DNA of 64,000 nucleotides from Coenobita brevimanus (lineage: Eukaryota; Arthropoda; Malacostraca; Decapoda; Coenobitidae). Positions 23,380 to 37,751 of the stretch are shown in pieces. The stretch covers positions 5,016,528 through 5,080,527 of the forward strand of contig CM064666.1 of the NCBI GenBank assembly GCA_032717465.1. The letters run 5' to 3'. The first letter of the stretch is position 1, and every line of letters begins with the position of its first letter. The notes under the pieces were generated by a model that was not told the DNA's origin, did no database searches, and saw only the letters and a list, made by a program, of their open reading frames with translations. A program made the translations under genes and the position numbers.

Positions 23380-23519
23380 CTGGGGTTGAACACAGATGCT
23401 GTCCGGTGTTGCTGTACAAAGATTCAAGATGGTGTTTAATATATTGTCAGAAAACTAACTCCTACACTTTGTCTTCACCTACGTCTGGCGTCAAGGGGCG
23501 TTGACAGCATTAACAACAT

Positions 23520-24282
23520 TTCTAAGTTATGAACACCGATAACCAACAAGAGATGATTCTGACTCAACTATATGGATCTGCTAAGGCAAAAAAAATCAAA
23601 GAAACAACGATATAGAGCACGATATCACACCATTTTGAATCTCCAGAACAGACCTTTGCCTTACCTAACAATACTGCATGAATCCTAAAAGGCAGAAGAC
23701 AAAAATAAATAAAATATAAAAACAAACAGCACATACTGTGTTTGGCGAAGCAAGAATTCAAGAGATGGTGAAATTCAGCCAAACAGCATCGTAATACCAA
23801 GGACCATAGAATCCTTTACATGGATCCATAAAGATACCACTCACCAACCAAAAAGCTTTTCAAACAATACAAAAAACGGAGATAACAAAGGTTACAAAAT
23901 TCTGAGAGGCAAATATATATAATAAATTACCATAACTTCTTGACCACAAAATAGAGAATTTTTCCTTGCCAGCTAAAGGATACATTCCCAGAAGCAAAAC
24001 AGAAAAACGGAAGATTCACAGCCAGCATAAAGTAGATGCTGTATGACTAAGAGGAAACAAAGATGCCATGAAATTTAACAAACTATCACCGTGGCCCAAT
24101 AAAACAAGTAATCCAAGTTACGAGGAAAACGACACATACTCCAAAGCAATCTAAAAAAGGCAATAAAAATGAAGGCTTAATAAAACACACCGTGGACAGA
24201 TGTGGGTGGCAAGAATGAAATAAGCAACTCAGTAGAAACATAAATCATACTTTTGTGAACCCTGGTAATCACTTGACTTGCA

Positions 24283-24285
<3 letters not shown>
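23520..24285. other. unassigned flank of the provirus
   Basis: A-rich sequence; I see no gene, terminal repeat or RT motif. Confidence 0.4.

Positions 24286-24344
<59 letters not shown>
24286..24344. repeat. (GT)n microsatellite
   Basis: Pure GT array. Confidence 0.95.
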
Positions 24345-24346
<2 letters not shown>

Positions 24347-25449
24347 AATATCCGAATGATATTAATCAGTTTAGGAAGAGCATTCATTTGTGAGGGTCTT
24401 AATGGAGATTATATCAAATCTTTTCAGTAAAAAAAAAAAAATAATAATTCTAAGCTGAAAAATATCGTCTGGGGATAGCAAAAAAATACTGATATAATAT
24501 GATGATTATAATTTGGGAAGAAGACAGCGGTAGAGATGATGATGCAGAAACAACACACAGAAGGAGTTAGTAATCATAATCAAAGCGTTAGTGGAGATAA
24601 ATTAACAAACATCAGTAAATACAGTTATCGTTTTGACTCCCATGACTCACTCTTAACTGAATTTGATCGTGTGGCGTTGAGCTGAACAAAATATGAGAGC
24701 TGCCTCAACCACACATATTTTCCCAGGTGCCCATAACTCAGCCTCAGCTGAACAAAATCGTCTGGCGTTAAATGTATTGCTATAATATGTTTAAAAAAAT
24801 ATGAGAGGGTTAAAAGGGTACGCGTGTGTACTTCAGTAAAGCTAGTGAGGAATTTAAGAGGATAGTGTTAGGAGGTGAAGGTGATTATAAGATAAGGAAG
24901 ACACGAGGATGGGTAGAAGTAGCAGTAAACAAAAAAGCTTCGAATAATGCCAGTTGATTACAAGAGTCGTAAAGACCAAAAGCGTTTGCCATCACAGTCT
25001 CTCCCTAGAATGCATTCTGGAGTAGTTGAAGGCGCATCTCACCGTTAACACTGTAATGGCGGGTGAACAGGGAGGAAGGTAAATAAACTGAATCTAACAA
25101 ATTTGAGAAAGGATATTGTATAGTGAAGGATCGAAATTTACGAAGGAATTGTTAGCTACATAATTTCTAAACCAGAGATGATTTTTAAAACTTGCCAGAG
25201 ACATGTTTCTTGAACTGGTAAGGATGAGGCAACGATTTCATAAACCTCATTTCCTATGACTGGAAATCGTTTCCACTAAATCTAAAACGTCCTGTGTTAA
25301 CAATGATAATAGAAAAAAAGCCACCAAACTAAACGGGACAAAACCACAGTGGAAACTAATGAGATTATATATTCTTCTAAATTATGTATAAATTTTTCGT
25401 CTGCGTTATCGTCCCTCCCTCTCTCGTTCCCTTCCTCACCACCGCAAGC

Positions 25450-25453
<4 letters not shown>
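24345..25453. other. unassigned sequence
   Basis: AT-rich. It has two near-copies of a CTCA-CCTGAACAAAAT-type phrase (about 24680 and 24745) but no coding or element signature. Confidence 0.4.

Positions 25454-25454
<1 letters not shown>

Positions 25455-25499
<45 letters not shown>
25455..25499. repeat. (TC)n microsatellite
   Basis: Pure TC array. Confidence 0.95.
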
Positions 25500-25504
<5 letters not shown>

Positions 25505-25660
25505 ACCCCGCTTTCATTATCTCTCACTGCTCTGCCAAAACTGAGGGGCAAAAAAATAGAAACTCACCAAAATTTTATGGTCGTTCCTTGTAATGTAAAA
25601 GCTACGTTATTCTTTTTTCCCACAGAGCAGCTGTTCCTTACATATTTGATAAAAAATGTC

Positions 25661-25736
<76 letters not shown>
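25661..25736. repeat. (AT)n microsatellite
   Basis: Pure AT array abutting the 5' edge of the family B RTE copy. Confidence 0.95.
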
Positions 25737-25739
<3 letters not shown>

Positions 25740-27255
25740 TTTTCAGTTGACAAAAGTGAAATACCTGAGGGAACACCAGACGAAGTCAATATTTCTCTTA
25801 AAAATATGAAAAGAGGGAAGGCTCTGGGAGAAGATGGAATAGTAACAGATTTACTGTTGGATGCAGGAGTAGAAGTACAAAATAAGCTTGCTCACTTATT
25901 TACCCACTATATCAGACAGAAGAAAATTCCCAAAACATGGTGTAATGCAATAGTTATTTTACTCTACAATAAAGGTGATTCAAAAGATCTTAGTAACTAT
26001 CGACCCATTAGCTTATTATCAATCATTTACAACTCTTCACTAAAGTTCTTACAAACAGAATAACAACAATTTTGGAGGAGAACCAACCTCGTGAACAGGC
26101 AGGATTCCGAAGCGGGTATTCAACCACCGATCATCTACATACAATGAATCAGCTAATTGAGAAAACTACAGAATATAATAAACCACTATGCTTAGGTTTT
26201 GTTGATTACGAAAAGGCTTTTGATTCAGTGGAGCACATAGCGATTTTAAATTCACTGTGAGAACAAGGAGTGAATGAGAACATTGTAAAACTGCTCGCAA
26301 ACATATATAAAGAGGGAACTGTTACAGTTAAATTACATAAGGACTCGGAAAAATTAAGATTGAGAAGGGCGTGCGTCAGGGAGATACAATTTCACCAAAG
26401 TTATTTACAACATGCCTAGAAAGTATTTTCAGAAAGCTAGACTGGGAAAACAAAGGAGTGAACATAGATGGAGAAAAGCTAAACCATTTAAGATTTGCAG
26501 ATGACATTGTCCTAATCTCAGAAACAGCAGAGACATTGTAAGAAATGCTAAATGATCTCAACAGAGAAAGTCTCAAAGTAGGACTGAAAATGAACCGGAG
26601 TAAAATTAATGTTTAGTCCACGAACACCAAAGAGCGTCATCAGAATATGCGATAAAATTGTTGAAGAAGTTGAGGAGTACAACTACTTGGGACAAATACT
26701 AAAATTAACGAAGGATCATGATAGTGAAATAATAAGACGCATTAAAATTGGATGGAAAGCTTTCGATAAACATAGAGACATAATGATAAGTAGCTTTCCA
26801 GTTTGTATGAAACGAAAAGTATATAACGAATGTATAATTCCAGCTATGGCGTATGGTTGTGAGACCTGGAAACTGACAAAATCAATGGAAAATAAATTAA
26901 TCTGTTCTCAGAGAGCAATGGAAAGGTCAATGTTGGGAATATCTTTAAGAGACAGGAAACGATCAACTTGGGTGAGAGAGCAGACTAAAGTCAAAAGATA
27001 TTAGAGAAGTTATAAAAGAACAGAAATGGAGGTGGGGAGGCCATAGAGCAAGAATAAGGGATAACCGATGGAGCAAGAGGCTGACAGACTGGACACCAAG
27101 AGATTGTAAGCGTAGCAGAAAAAGGCCAGACATGAGATGGAGAGATGAGATCGAGAAATTTGCAGAGAAAACGTGCAAAGATTGGCTCAGTCAAGGAATT
27201 CGTGGAAAAGGTTGGGGGAGGCCTTTGTTCAGCAGTGGACTAGTTATGGCTGATG

Positions 27256-27260
<5 letters not shown>
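25740..27260 (+). mobile_element. RTE LINE family B copy, 5'-truncated
   Basis: Degenerate RTE reverse transcriptase on the plus strand. Blocks in order are MKRGKALGEDGIVTDLL (about 25807), LSNYRPISLLSIIY (about 25990), QPREQAGFRSGYSTTDHL (about 26085), CLGFVDYEKAFDSVEH (about 26190), GVRQGDTISPKLF (about 26368, needing a frame change), LRFADDIVLISETAE (about 26490), YNYLGQILKL (about 26680), AMAYGCETWKLTKSME (about 26845) and WGGHRARIRDNRW (about 27035). The end reads GGACTAGTTATGGCTGATGAT before an AT array. REQAGFR and CETWKL with a GATGAT tail are typical of the RTE clade. Several frameshifts and stops make it a pseudogene. The endonuclease is missing. Confidence 0.88.
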
Positions 27261-27320
<60 letters not shown>

Positions 27321-27343
27321 ACTAGTTATGGCTGATGATGATG

Positions 27344-27403
<60 letters not shown>

Positions 27404-27430
27404 AATATCTGTCTATACTTGTTTAGATAT

Positions 27431-27490
<60 letters not shown>
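27257..27490. repeat. AT and GA microsatellites with duplicated RTE end
   Basis: An AT array at 27257-27318 is followed by a second copy of GGACTAGTTATGGCTGATGAT (about 27318-27338), a second AT array at 27347-27400 and a GA array at about 27434-27490. Confidence 0.9.
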
Positions 27491-27493
<3 letters not shown>

Positions 27494-28335
27494 GATATCA
27501 ATAGTTCTTTTTCGTGTTTGAAGCCTTTTCGATACGGAATGAGAACATTCTTCGTTAATACCAACCCTTTCATGGTCGTCACAACTCTAGTATTCTATTC
27601 TCATTACTGCTAGGCGATTTTAGGAGGGAGAGTGTGAGTTCAACAAGTCTGATTACTAATAATATCATTATTCCTGTCATGATCGAGACAATTTTAGATT
27701 TGTATTAATGCTAACGACACGATTTTAATCAGCTGCATGATTATATCAGTCTGACAGAGTTAATACTTTCAACATTTACCCTCTTATGATCCGGACAACT
27801 TTTGAGTTGGCACCTAAAGCCAGACGATATTTTTGTACTGTTTAATCTGAGAGCGAATCAAAGGAGCCTGAGAGAGTTAGTCAAGAGAGTTGGGATTTCC
27901 CTTTGTACGTCTGGAACCTTTGAAGTGTAAAGAGACTTTAGTTACAAGTCCACGAATGGTCCTTGTTTTGCGCCTCCAATATTACAGCGCAAGAACACTT
28001 CCGTCCGCTAGTGCATACACATTAAAGTTCGCGTGTGAAGTTATTCATCCGCCATATTGTTTAATTTAATTATAAAGATGACACGATATAAAAAAAGACA
28101 CTTGAGTCACTTGAAGTAGAAAATGATGCAGGGACACACTGGTAATGCTGACTGAGTTGTCCCGCAACACACTAATATTCTAGAGCTAGAGGCATGGAGT
28201 GAACAGTACGAGTATGTAGTGTGCCATGTACTTAATAACTGTTACGTTCTGTGAAAGGTGGAAATCATTATATGACTAGGAAAATCACTAAAACTTACTT
28301 CAGCAAATTTATGTTCACTCAAAGCACACACTTAC
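27491..28335. other. unassigned sequence left of piggyBac
   Basis: No gene or repeat signature was recognised. One end of the inferred inversion may lie in this stretch or further left. Confidence 0.4.
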
Positions 28336-29066
28336 TTAACCCCTTAACCGCGGGTATTGTTTTGGTCTGACTGTCCTCTCCCGCGGGGGTTTCAGCCAAA
28401 TGTAAACAAACCTTTAAACCTTAATAACTCTGCACAGAATAAAGCTAGAGAAAAAAATAAGGTACCATTAGAAAGTACAAACCTTCAGCTTTCCATTGAT
28501 GTAGGTTTCATGACTTTGTTGACTTTCACAGGACGGGGAGAGCCGTTAGAAGTGAGGGGTGTGAAATAACTATTTTACGCCCCACACACCAGTACCAAAT
28601 GCCAACCACTCTCTCATAATAATAATATAAACATATATGAACACTGTACATACGATAAACACCCACTCTGTGTTCACTGAGGTAGGTAAAAGGCACTTCC
28701 CTGCGGCTGCGCCCGCTCTTCACTGCGGCTGGGCCTCACTTCACTGCGCCGGCACCCGCTCACTGACGTTTCCTGCGATCTTTTCATTCTTTCTAACTTC
28801 TAATATTATTTTACATATAATATGGGCAATGTACATTATATTTACAATGCACTTATTACTATATTGCGTCACTGGCGCATCACAGAATTACGTAAGTGCC
28901 GCAGAATTCCACAAGTGCCGCAGATTCTCTTATTACAATATCACTTATTATACTGGCCAATATTTCCTTTATTTTCTAGGCAAAATATCCCTTATTACTA
29001 CATTATCCATTATACAATTATTGGCAAAGCACGTCACTGTCGCATCACTATATATCACTGTCACTT

Positions 29067-31052
29067 TCAGTATTTACTCAGAGAGTGGTACTCGGCAAAG
29101 CACGGAGTTACACATAGAGCGACTTGGCATTCAAGGCACTGGTGTGTGCTCATTTTTCTCGTCGTAGGCCTTCGTGTGGTGGTTGAACATACTCTGCAGC
29201 GGCCCTGTGACAACCTGCCGCCTGCTTTAGGAGGCAATTTCACAAGCTGGTGCCGGCTCATGTAATTGCGGCACTCAAGACGGTCAGGTTGTGTGTCAGA
29301 GTGTCGCCTCGGGATCAATGCCGTCACCTGACCAAATCGTTCAAGTAGCTGCTGAACGACAGTCTTGGAAAACTGTCTCAGTGATGGTTGCCTTATGCCC
29401 CCGACTTGTGTCTTGTAAAGAATGAAGGCATTGAGCATGCACATATCGAGCATGTGCAGGCAAGCCTTCCTGTACCATCGGGTGTTTCTCCTGAGACAGT
29501 CTATTTCGCCAATCATCATATCAGACTTATCAACGAGTCTCATATTTACATTATAATCAATGACGGCATCAGGCTTCATGATTGGCTCTCCCGTCCTGTA
29601 GCTGACCTTCCCAGTTCTCTTCATTTCCCCCTTGTGGATGGTGCTGATCATATTGACAACCTTCTTGTCATGCCACCTGATCGCAAGAAGCTTTTCTGAC
29701 TTCTTCAGGTGAACATCTCCCCTGGATGATGATGATGCTTCGGGGAAACTAGGCCACTCTTTCCTATAGCTCCGTACAGTGCCAACAGTGCCAATGCCGT
29801 GTTCAGCAAGGTATTTGGAGAGTTTCGGTGCTGTGTAATAATTGTCTGTGTACAGCACATGATTACCACCAAAATACCTCTCCATCAGCACTTTTACAAC
29901 GGAGCCAGAGAAGCCAAGGGGGTCTTTCCTGTTCACATCCATTGTGCTAGCCGAGTAAATGACAAAATCCATTATATACCCCGTCTCACAGTCACACAGC
30001 ACAAAGAACTTTATCCCAAAGCGGTGGCGTTTGCTGGGGATGTACTGCCTGAATTTGAGACGTCCTCTGAACAATACCAGGGACTCGTCTATGACGACTT
30101 TCTGCATAGGCCTGAAAAATCGCATAAATCGATCCCTAATCTTGTTGAGGAAATCCCTCACTTTCCACAAAGGGTCAGTTTGGGACGGGTTGTCATTATC
30201 AGCGAAGTGCAGGTACCCAAGCAGCTGTCGGAACCGATCCCGTGACATATACTTCCCGAATATGGGGATAGTAGTTATGTCATCCACGAGCCAGTACTCC
30301 TCCAACTCATGTCTCTTTATATGGGGCATCAAAAACATGAGTGCAAAAAAAACATACAGCTCTCTGATCCCGACAGGCAACCACGACACTTGCTTTGGCG
30401 AGCCAATAGGTCCCAGCCCTTGTGCTGCACACTGAGTTGCAATCCTATTGGTCTCATCGCTGACATGCTGCACAATTTCATCATCAAGGAAGGCCAGGAA
30501 GTAATCAACAAACTCATCACCTGCGTTGCATGGGAAGGCAGGTTGTATTCCAGCATTTGTCATATCAAACGGTGGATTGTGTGGCTGGAAATCTCCACCG
30601 TCAGTCCAAACAAATGCATCAACTTGCCCTGTGCGTGGTTCAGTGGCAGGGGCAGGTTGCATTTCACTCGTTTCCCCGTGAGAAGGAGCTGATGTAGAGG
30701 CAATGGGTGAGGCAGGAGGTGAGGCAGGAGGCAAGCGGGAGGTGGGTGAGGCAGGAGGCAACGGGGAGGGGGGTGAGTGCGGGGGCGGTGAGTGGGGGGG
30801 TGGCGCGGGTGAGGGGAACTGGGATGGGGGCAGGCGGGGGGTTTCTGACCTGGTGCGTGGTGAAACTTGACCCTTTCTACCCCGCTTATCACCTCGCTTA
30901 TCGCCTCGCTTATCGCCCAGCTTTGCCCTCCAACTGCCACGCATCCCCTTTGTTCTAGGCCTGCCTGCACGGCCTGCACGGCCTGCCTTCCCTCGCTTTG
31001 CAGGCTTTGGTAATTCGTACTCCTCAGATGATGTAGACTGAGGAGAGGGCAC
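29067..31052 (-). CDS. piggyBac transposase, main frame
   Basis: A 661-codon frame. The N-terminal third is Pro/Ser/Arg-rich and low complexity. The DDE_Tnp_1_7-type catalytic core follows from about residue 200 (DYFLAFLDDEIVQHV). The three expected aspartates sit in VVIDESLVLFRGRL (about residue 325), VLYTDNYYTAPKLSKYL (about 400) and NVNMRLVDKSDMM (about 505). The C terminus ends in a cysteine-rich zinc-finger domain (CRVCSTTTRRP..HQCLECQVALCVTPC), as in active piggyBac proteins, which bind terminal repeats and cut at TTAA. The whole core is open with no stop. The start at 31052 is only the first Met in frame; an upstream frame probably supplied the original N terminus. It is likely inactive or N-truncated, but could be functional. 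Confidence 0.93.
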   Translation of the reverse strand: MPSPQSTSSEEYELPKPAKRGKAGRAGRAGRPRTKGMRGSWRAKLGDKRGDKRGDKRGRKGQVSPRTRSETPRLPPSQFPSPAPPPHSPPPHSPPSPLPPASPTSRLPPASPPASPIASTSAPSHGETSEMQPAPATEPRTGQVDAFVWTDGGDFQPHNPPFDMTNAGIQPAFPCNAGDEFVDYFLAFLDDEIVQHVSDETNRIATQCAAQGLGPIGSPKQVSWLPVGIRELYVFFALMFLMPHIKRHELEEYWLVDDITTIPIFGKYMSRDRFRQLLGYLHFADNDNPSQTDPLWKVRDFLNKIRDRFMRFFRPMQKVVIDESLVLFRGRLKFRQYIPSKRHRFGIKFFVLCDCETGYIMDFVIYSASTMDVNRKDPLGFSGSVVKVLMERYFGGNHVLYTDNYYTAPKLSKYLAEHGIGTVGTVRSYRKEWPSFPEASSSSRGDVHLKKSEKLLAIRWHDKKVVNMISTIHKGEMKRTGKVSYRTGEPIMKPDAVIDYNVNMRLVDKSDMMIGEIDCLRRNTRWYRKACLHMLDMCMLNAFILYKTQVGGIRQPSLRQFSKTVVQQLLERFGQVTALIPRRHSDTQPDRLECRNYMSRHQLVKLPPKAGGRLSQGRCRVCSTTTRRPTTRKMSTHQCLECQVALCVTPCFAEYHSLSKY

Positions 31053-31524
31053 GACAGATGATGATGATGATGATGTGAGGGCAATTGGGGCTAGGGGAAC
31101 GGGAAATTGATGGGAAATGCGTACTAGGGCCTGGTGTGGGAGACGTGAGCCTGCGCTTCACTCCCTTCCCACGTGCAATACCAGATTTGCCCATAGGAGC
31201 CTTTCCTTTCCCAGAGTAAGTTGGGGGTGGTTGGGGGGAATCAACACGATCACTTTCATCACTGTCACTATCAATGGAAAATGGTTCACCACCAATCACT
31301 GCCAAATCATCACTGCTTGCTGTGAGTGTGTCACTTTCACTGCCACAATCAAGAGTAGTACTTACTGTTTTGTCCAGCTCAGTTCTAATTTCAGGAGTGC
31401 TCAACCCCTTCTGCCTCACCGTCGGCAGTTCCTTTACCGGTGTAGAGGTAGAGGGAACACTAGCACTAAACATTGTAGAGGAGGAAGCGAGCGACGATGA
31501 GTCGGGACGGAGCGCCATTATCAC
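31024..31524 (-). pseudogene. piggyBac transposase N-terminal segment, other frame
   Basis: A 166-codon minus-strand frame starts near the right end of the element with a Ser/Thr-rich, acidic sequence (MALRPDSSSLASSSTMF; SIDSDSDESDRVDSPQPPP), typical of piggyBac transposase N termini. It changes to nonsense at an ATC/GAT trinucleotide run (about 31056-31073) that encodes poly-Ile in this frame and poly-Ser in the main transposase frame. A single frame slip next to this short repeat would explain the split. Alternatively a small intron removes it, though I see no clear splice pair. Confidence 0.6.
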
Positions 31525-31775
31525 GCACAGAGCTGGACAGATACTGACTGACGCGGGTCAGGGCAGGGGTGGGGGGGGTCCCCTCGGGGTTGGAGGAGGG
31601 AGGTGTGGGATGGCTGGCGTGAAAGAACTCGACAGCTACTCTTGCGTGAGAATATTTGTGCGCCGGGAAAACGCGCGGTGTTCAAAATATTCACGATCAT
31701 TCCAGAATGCCACCCGCGGTTTGGTCCAGTTTTGTCGCCGTCATTCTGTAATGACACCCGCGGTTAAGGGGTTAA

Positions 31776-32425
31776 TGTGATGGAATGAGGAATTGCATGA
31801 AAATGCAGGTAGAAAATACTTGTAGTGAGATGCGGTCCATGCCAAGGCTGGAGAAAAAGTGAGGCTCTCGTTTCCTCGTGATTGGGTGGAAGTGTCCGTG
31901 ACGTCACTGGGCGGCTTCTCACCACTGGGCAGAACGAGAAGCTGATAGGAGCAGGAGACTGTGACGTAGCTCGGTGTGAGTGGCCACGCTCCCTGGGTGA
32001 CGTCGGTCTGTGTGGTGGGTGGGGAAAACAATGACGTAACGACGTCAGGCGGCGGTTGGGGGCTGCTTCCTGGAGTGGGGTCTGGGTTGGAGTTTGTGGG
32101 GGGCTGAGACTAACTCGTACAGCAGGCCGGACAGGAACACAAGCAGGCAAAGCTAGGTTGTTGGTTGATAGGAGCAGGAGGCTTACGTGACTGTAGTGGC
32201 GTGGTGGTAGGTGGGGTGTTAATGTGGAGGATATTCCCAAAATTACATGAAGCTGCTAGGACGATTCCACACCAAGACTGCAAACAGGGCTCGAGGCTAG
32301 GGCGGAGATAGACTGTGTGTCGTCGTGGGAAGAATAGCAGCGACAGCAGCGTGGGAAGACAGACACAGTTAAGCCGGCCCACAGATGACGTAAAATCACT
32401 ATAATCCCACTCGCTTTCCACCAAA
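31776..32425 (-). other. provirus 5' leader, inverted
   Basis: Sequence just inside the inverted 5' LTR. Reading on the minus strand, LTR end ATTAACA is followed by TT and then TGGTGGAAAGCGAGTGGG, the expected place for a tRNA primer-binding site; the tRNA was not identified. The leader is G/C-richer than its surroundings and holds several TGACGT half-sites (31899, 31962, 31998, 32032, 32385 and one in reverse near 32042). It also repeats the phrase TTGATAGGAGCAGGAG. No trustworthy gag frame was found. The piggyBac element interrupts it at 31771. Confidence 0.6.
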
Positions 32426-32766
32426 TGTTAATGCTGTCAACGCCCATTGATGCCAGACATAGGTGAAGACAAAGTGTAGGAGTTAGTTTTCTGACAATAT
32501 ATTAAACACCATCTTGAATCTTTGTACAGCAACACCGGGCAGCATCTGCGTTCAACCCCAGACCCTTACAGACAGCTACTGCTCGCCGGGTCCCTCTGGC
32601 TAGAGTGGCGGTGCGACTACGGAAGTCGTGACTCATTCAAATCCCAGACATAATATAAGTGCTCATAGACATAACACTGGGCGGTGACGCCCTACTTGGA
32701 TTCTACTTACAACTACTTACATACTATATTTACATACTATATAATATTTACAAATGGTTACAAACA
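32426..32766 (-). repeat. provirus 5' LTR, inverted
   Basis: A 341-bp LTR on the minus strand, TGTTTGTAACC to GACAGCATTAACA, is the same family as the 3' LTR at 22329-23515. It lacks the Harbinger insertion and so shows the empty site. ATGT (ACAT on the minus strand) lies directly outside at 32767-32770, matching the ACAT after the 3' LTR. Confidence 0.93.
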
Positions 32767-32770
32767 ATGT

Positions 32771-33159
32771 GCCCCATTGTCTGGTGATCTGGCAATGACA
32801 TTATCTTTTTGTTTGTTTCCAAGTTTGTTTTCCCTTTCACGAGGTGACAAAGATACAATGTCTTGTTAGAATTCTTCGTTCATTTAATTCTTGCAAAATT
32901 TATCAACTTCTTTTGTGTGGTGTCTGCTTCAATCTTCCTTCGTTTTATTCTGTTGCTATTTTTGTGCTTTAGTTTCACGTCCCATTGTCCGATAATAGGG
33001 GTTCCCTGCAGTGCTATGATGTGTTGGATATTCGTTGCCTCTGATTTTTGCCATCATTAACGCTTTGTGTGCGTTCCTTCTGCGACTTCCATTGTTGATT
33101 CTCTTTTCTCTGTTCCCTTTGTCTTTTAACTGAGTGTAAGAAGGTTTAAAGATCGTGTT

Positions 33160-33165
<6 letters not shown>
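32771..33165. other. unassigned sequence
   Basis: T-rich; no gene or element signature. Confidence 0.4.

Positions 33166-33212
<47 letters not shown>
33166..33212. repeat. (GA)n microsatellite
   Basis: Pure GA array. Confidence 0.95.
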
Positions 33213-33216
<4 letters not shown>

Positions 33217-33513
33217 ACCTTCCATTGTGCTGTTAATTTTCCGTCTGAACGTTGAAACACTTATTCTGTGATGTCAACGGAGATTTATAGGCGCCGTGCA
33301 GTCACAGAAAATAATAATCAAAACTACACTTTGATACATAGGAGAAAGAGCTCTGATTCTGCGTAAATAAATTTATTTAGTTATCGTGTATTAAAGTCAT
33401 GATGTTCTCTTTATTATCCACCTAAGGAAAAACTTTCGATCTGAAGAGGTAAGACTCTGCCTATTACCATTCCCTGCAGAAATCACACCTAAAATTAATG
33501 GAAAGGTATGCCA

Positions 33514-37026
<3,513 letters not shown>

Positions 37027-37680
37027 TGTTACAACCTTTGTGGTTCGTAGATACATTGAGAACAACACAGACTGATAAAGCGGTATATCAAAGGCAGAAG
37101 AACTTTTCTGGGTTTTATTCCTTCTAAGCACAGCTGAGGTACGGTTGAAAAACACTGACTTTTCTCTCCCACATTAATTCTGTCCTCCACTCACAACTAC
37201 TCGTTCAGTGGCTGACTAACTCTCACTAATTGATTCTTTGTCTGACTACTCCATCCTTCAATGATTATCCTCACTGTTTGACTCACTAACCCTGTCATTG
37301 ATTCACTAAACTCTTGCACACAACTTACTCCATCTGTCACTCATGGCTACTTGACTAACACTCAACTGTCTTGGCTGTAGGACGGTTTCTTTAAATACTC
37401 CTAACAGTACAGCCCAGCACATTCAAGAGCCTAGTAGAGAACTCACATATTCTGACGCAATAATGCACTTAAATAAACAGAGCTTGATAACAATAATGAC
37501 AAGAATAAATTCCTACGATAAGATAGAAAGAAAATAAACCAGACATACCGAAATCTCCAAGACGTTTTTCACACCTCCAGATGTAAACATTAAGCTAAAT
37601 CTACGACAGAACACTTAATATCTAGAAGGTTCTCCACAACCTCAGATGCTAAACACAACCCTAATCCTACCAGCATAACA
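37027..37680 (-). repeat. gypsy LTR (3' side)
   Basis: On the minus strand it runs from TGTTATGCTGG (37680) to GGTTGTAACA (37027), TG..CA, ~654 bp. It is preceded by the purine tract TTTTGAGGGTGGGGCAG (37697-37681). Its last ~170 bp match the LTR remnant at 40439-40620, including an AATAAAACCCAGAA phrase with a polyadenylation signal. Confidence 0.8.
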
Positions 37681-37751
37681 CTGCCCCACCCTCAAAACTG
37701 TGTTGTCCCCAACACAACCACCTAATCCTACCTATATACAGTACAAGTATA

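Larger units (their letters stand above)
22329..23515 (+). repeat. provirus 3' LTR, split by Harbinger
   Basis: The LTR starts TGTTTGGAACC and ends GACAGCATTAACA (TG..CA). Without the 833-bp Harbinger at 22547-23379 and its 3-bp duplication it is about 350 bp and matches the inverted LTR at 32426-32766 over its full length. By eye they differ by roughly a dozen substitutions and one 10-bp tandem GTAGTTGTAA unit. ACAT follows it at 23516-23519. Confidence 0.93.
14965..23519 (+). mobile_element. errantivirus-like provirus, main part with 3' LTR
   Basis: Gag, protease, RT, RNase H, integrase and env-like segments occur in canonical Ty3/gypsy-errantivirus order. They are followed by a GAGGGGGAAAAT polypurine tract (about 22318-22328) and a 3' LTR ending at 23515. 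Numerous stops and frameshifts show that it is an old, inactive copy. It has no 5' LTR on its left. The matching 5' LTR and leader lie inverted at 31776-32766, and the 4-bp sequence ACAT follows the 3' LTR (23516-23519) and precedes the inverted 5' LTR (32767-32770 on the minus strand). The simplest reading is a single provirus broken by an inversion. Confidence 0.85.
28340..31771 (-). mobile_element. piggyBac DNA transposon
   Basis: A 3,432-bp element with terminal inverted repeats CCCCTTAACCGCGGGT and perfect TTAA duplications at 28336-28339 and 31772-31775. It encodes a long piggyBac transposase on the minus strand. The left 0.7 kb (28340-29066) is AT-rich and non-coding, i.e. the 3' side of the gene. 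The right 0.25 kb (31525-31771) would be the promoter side. It lies inside the leader of the errantivirus-like provirus and so inserted after it. Ends, target and transposase all agree. Confidence 0.97.

Noticed and set aside
32767..32785. Polypurine tract next to the inverted LTR (would make it a 3' LTR)
   Set aside because: ATGGGGCACAT (minus strand) only loosely resembles the true tract at 22318. The ACAT target duplication and the primer site on the other side show it is the outer flank of a 5' LTR.
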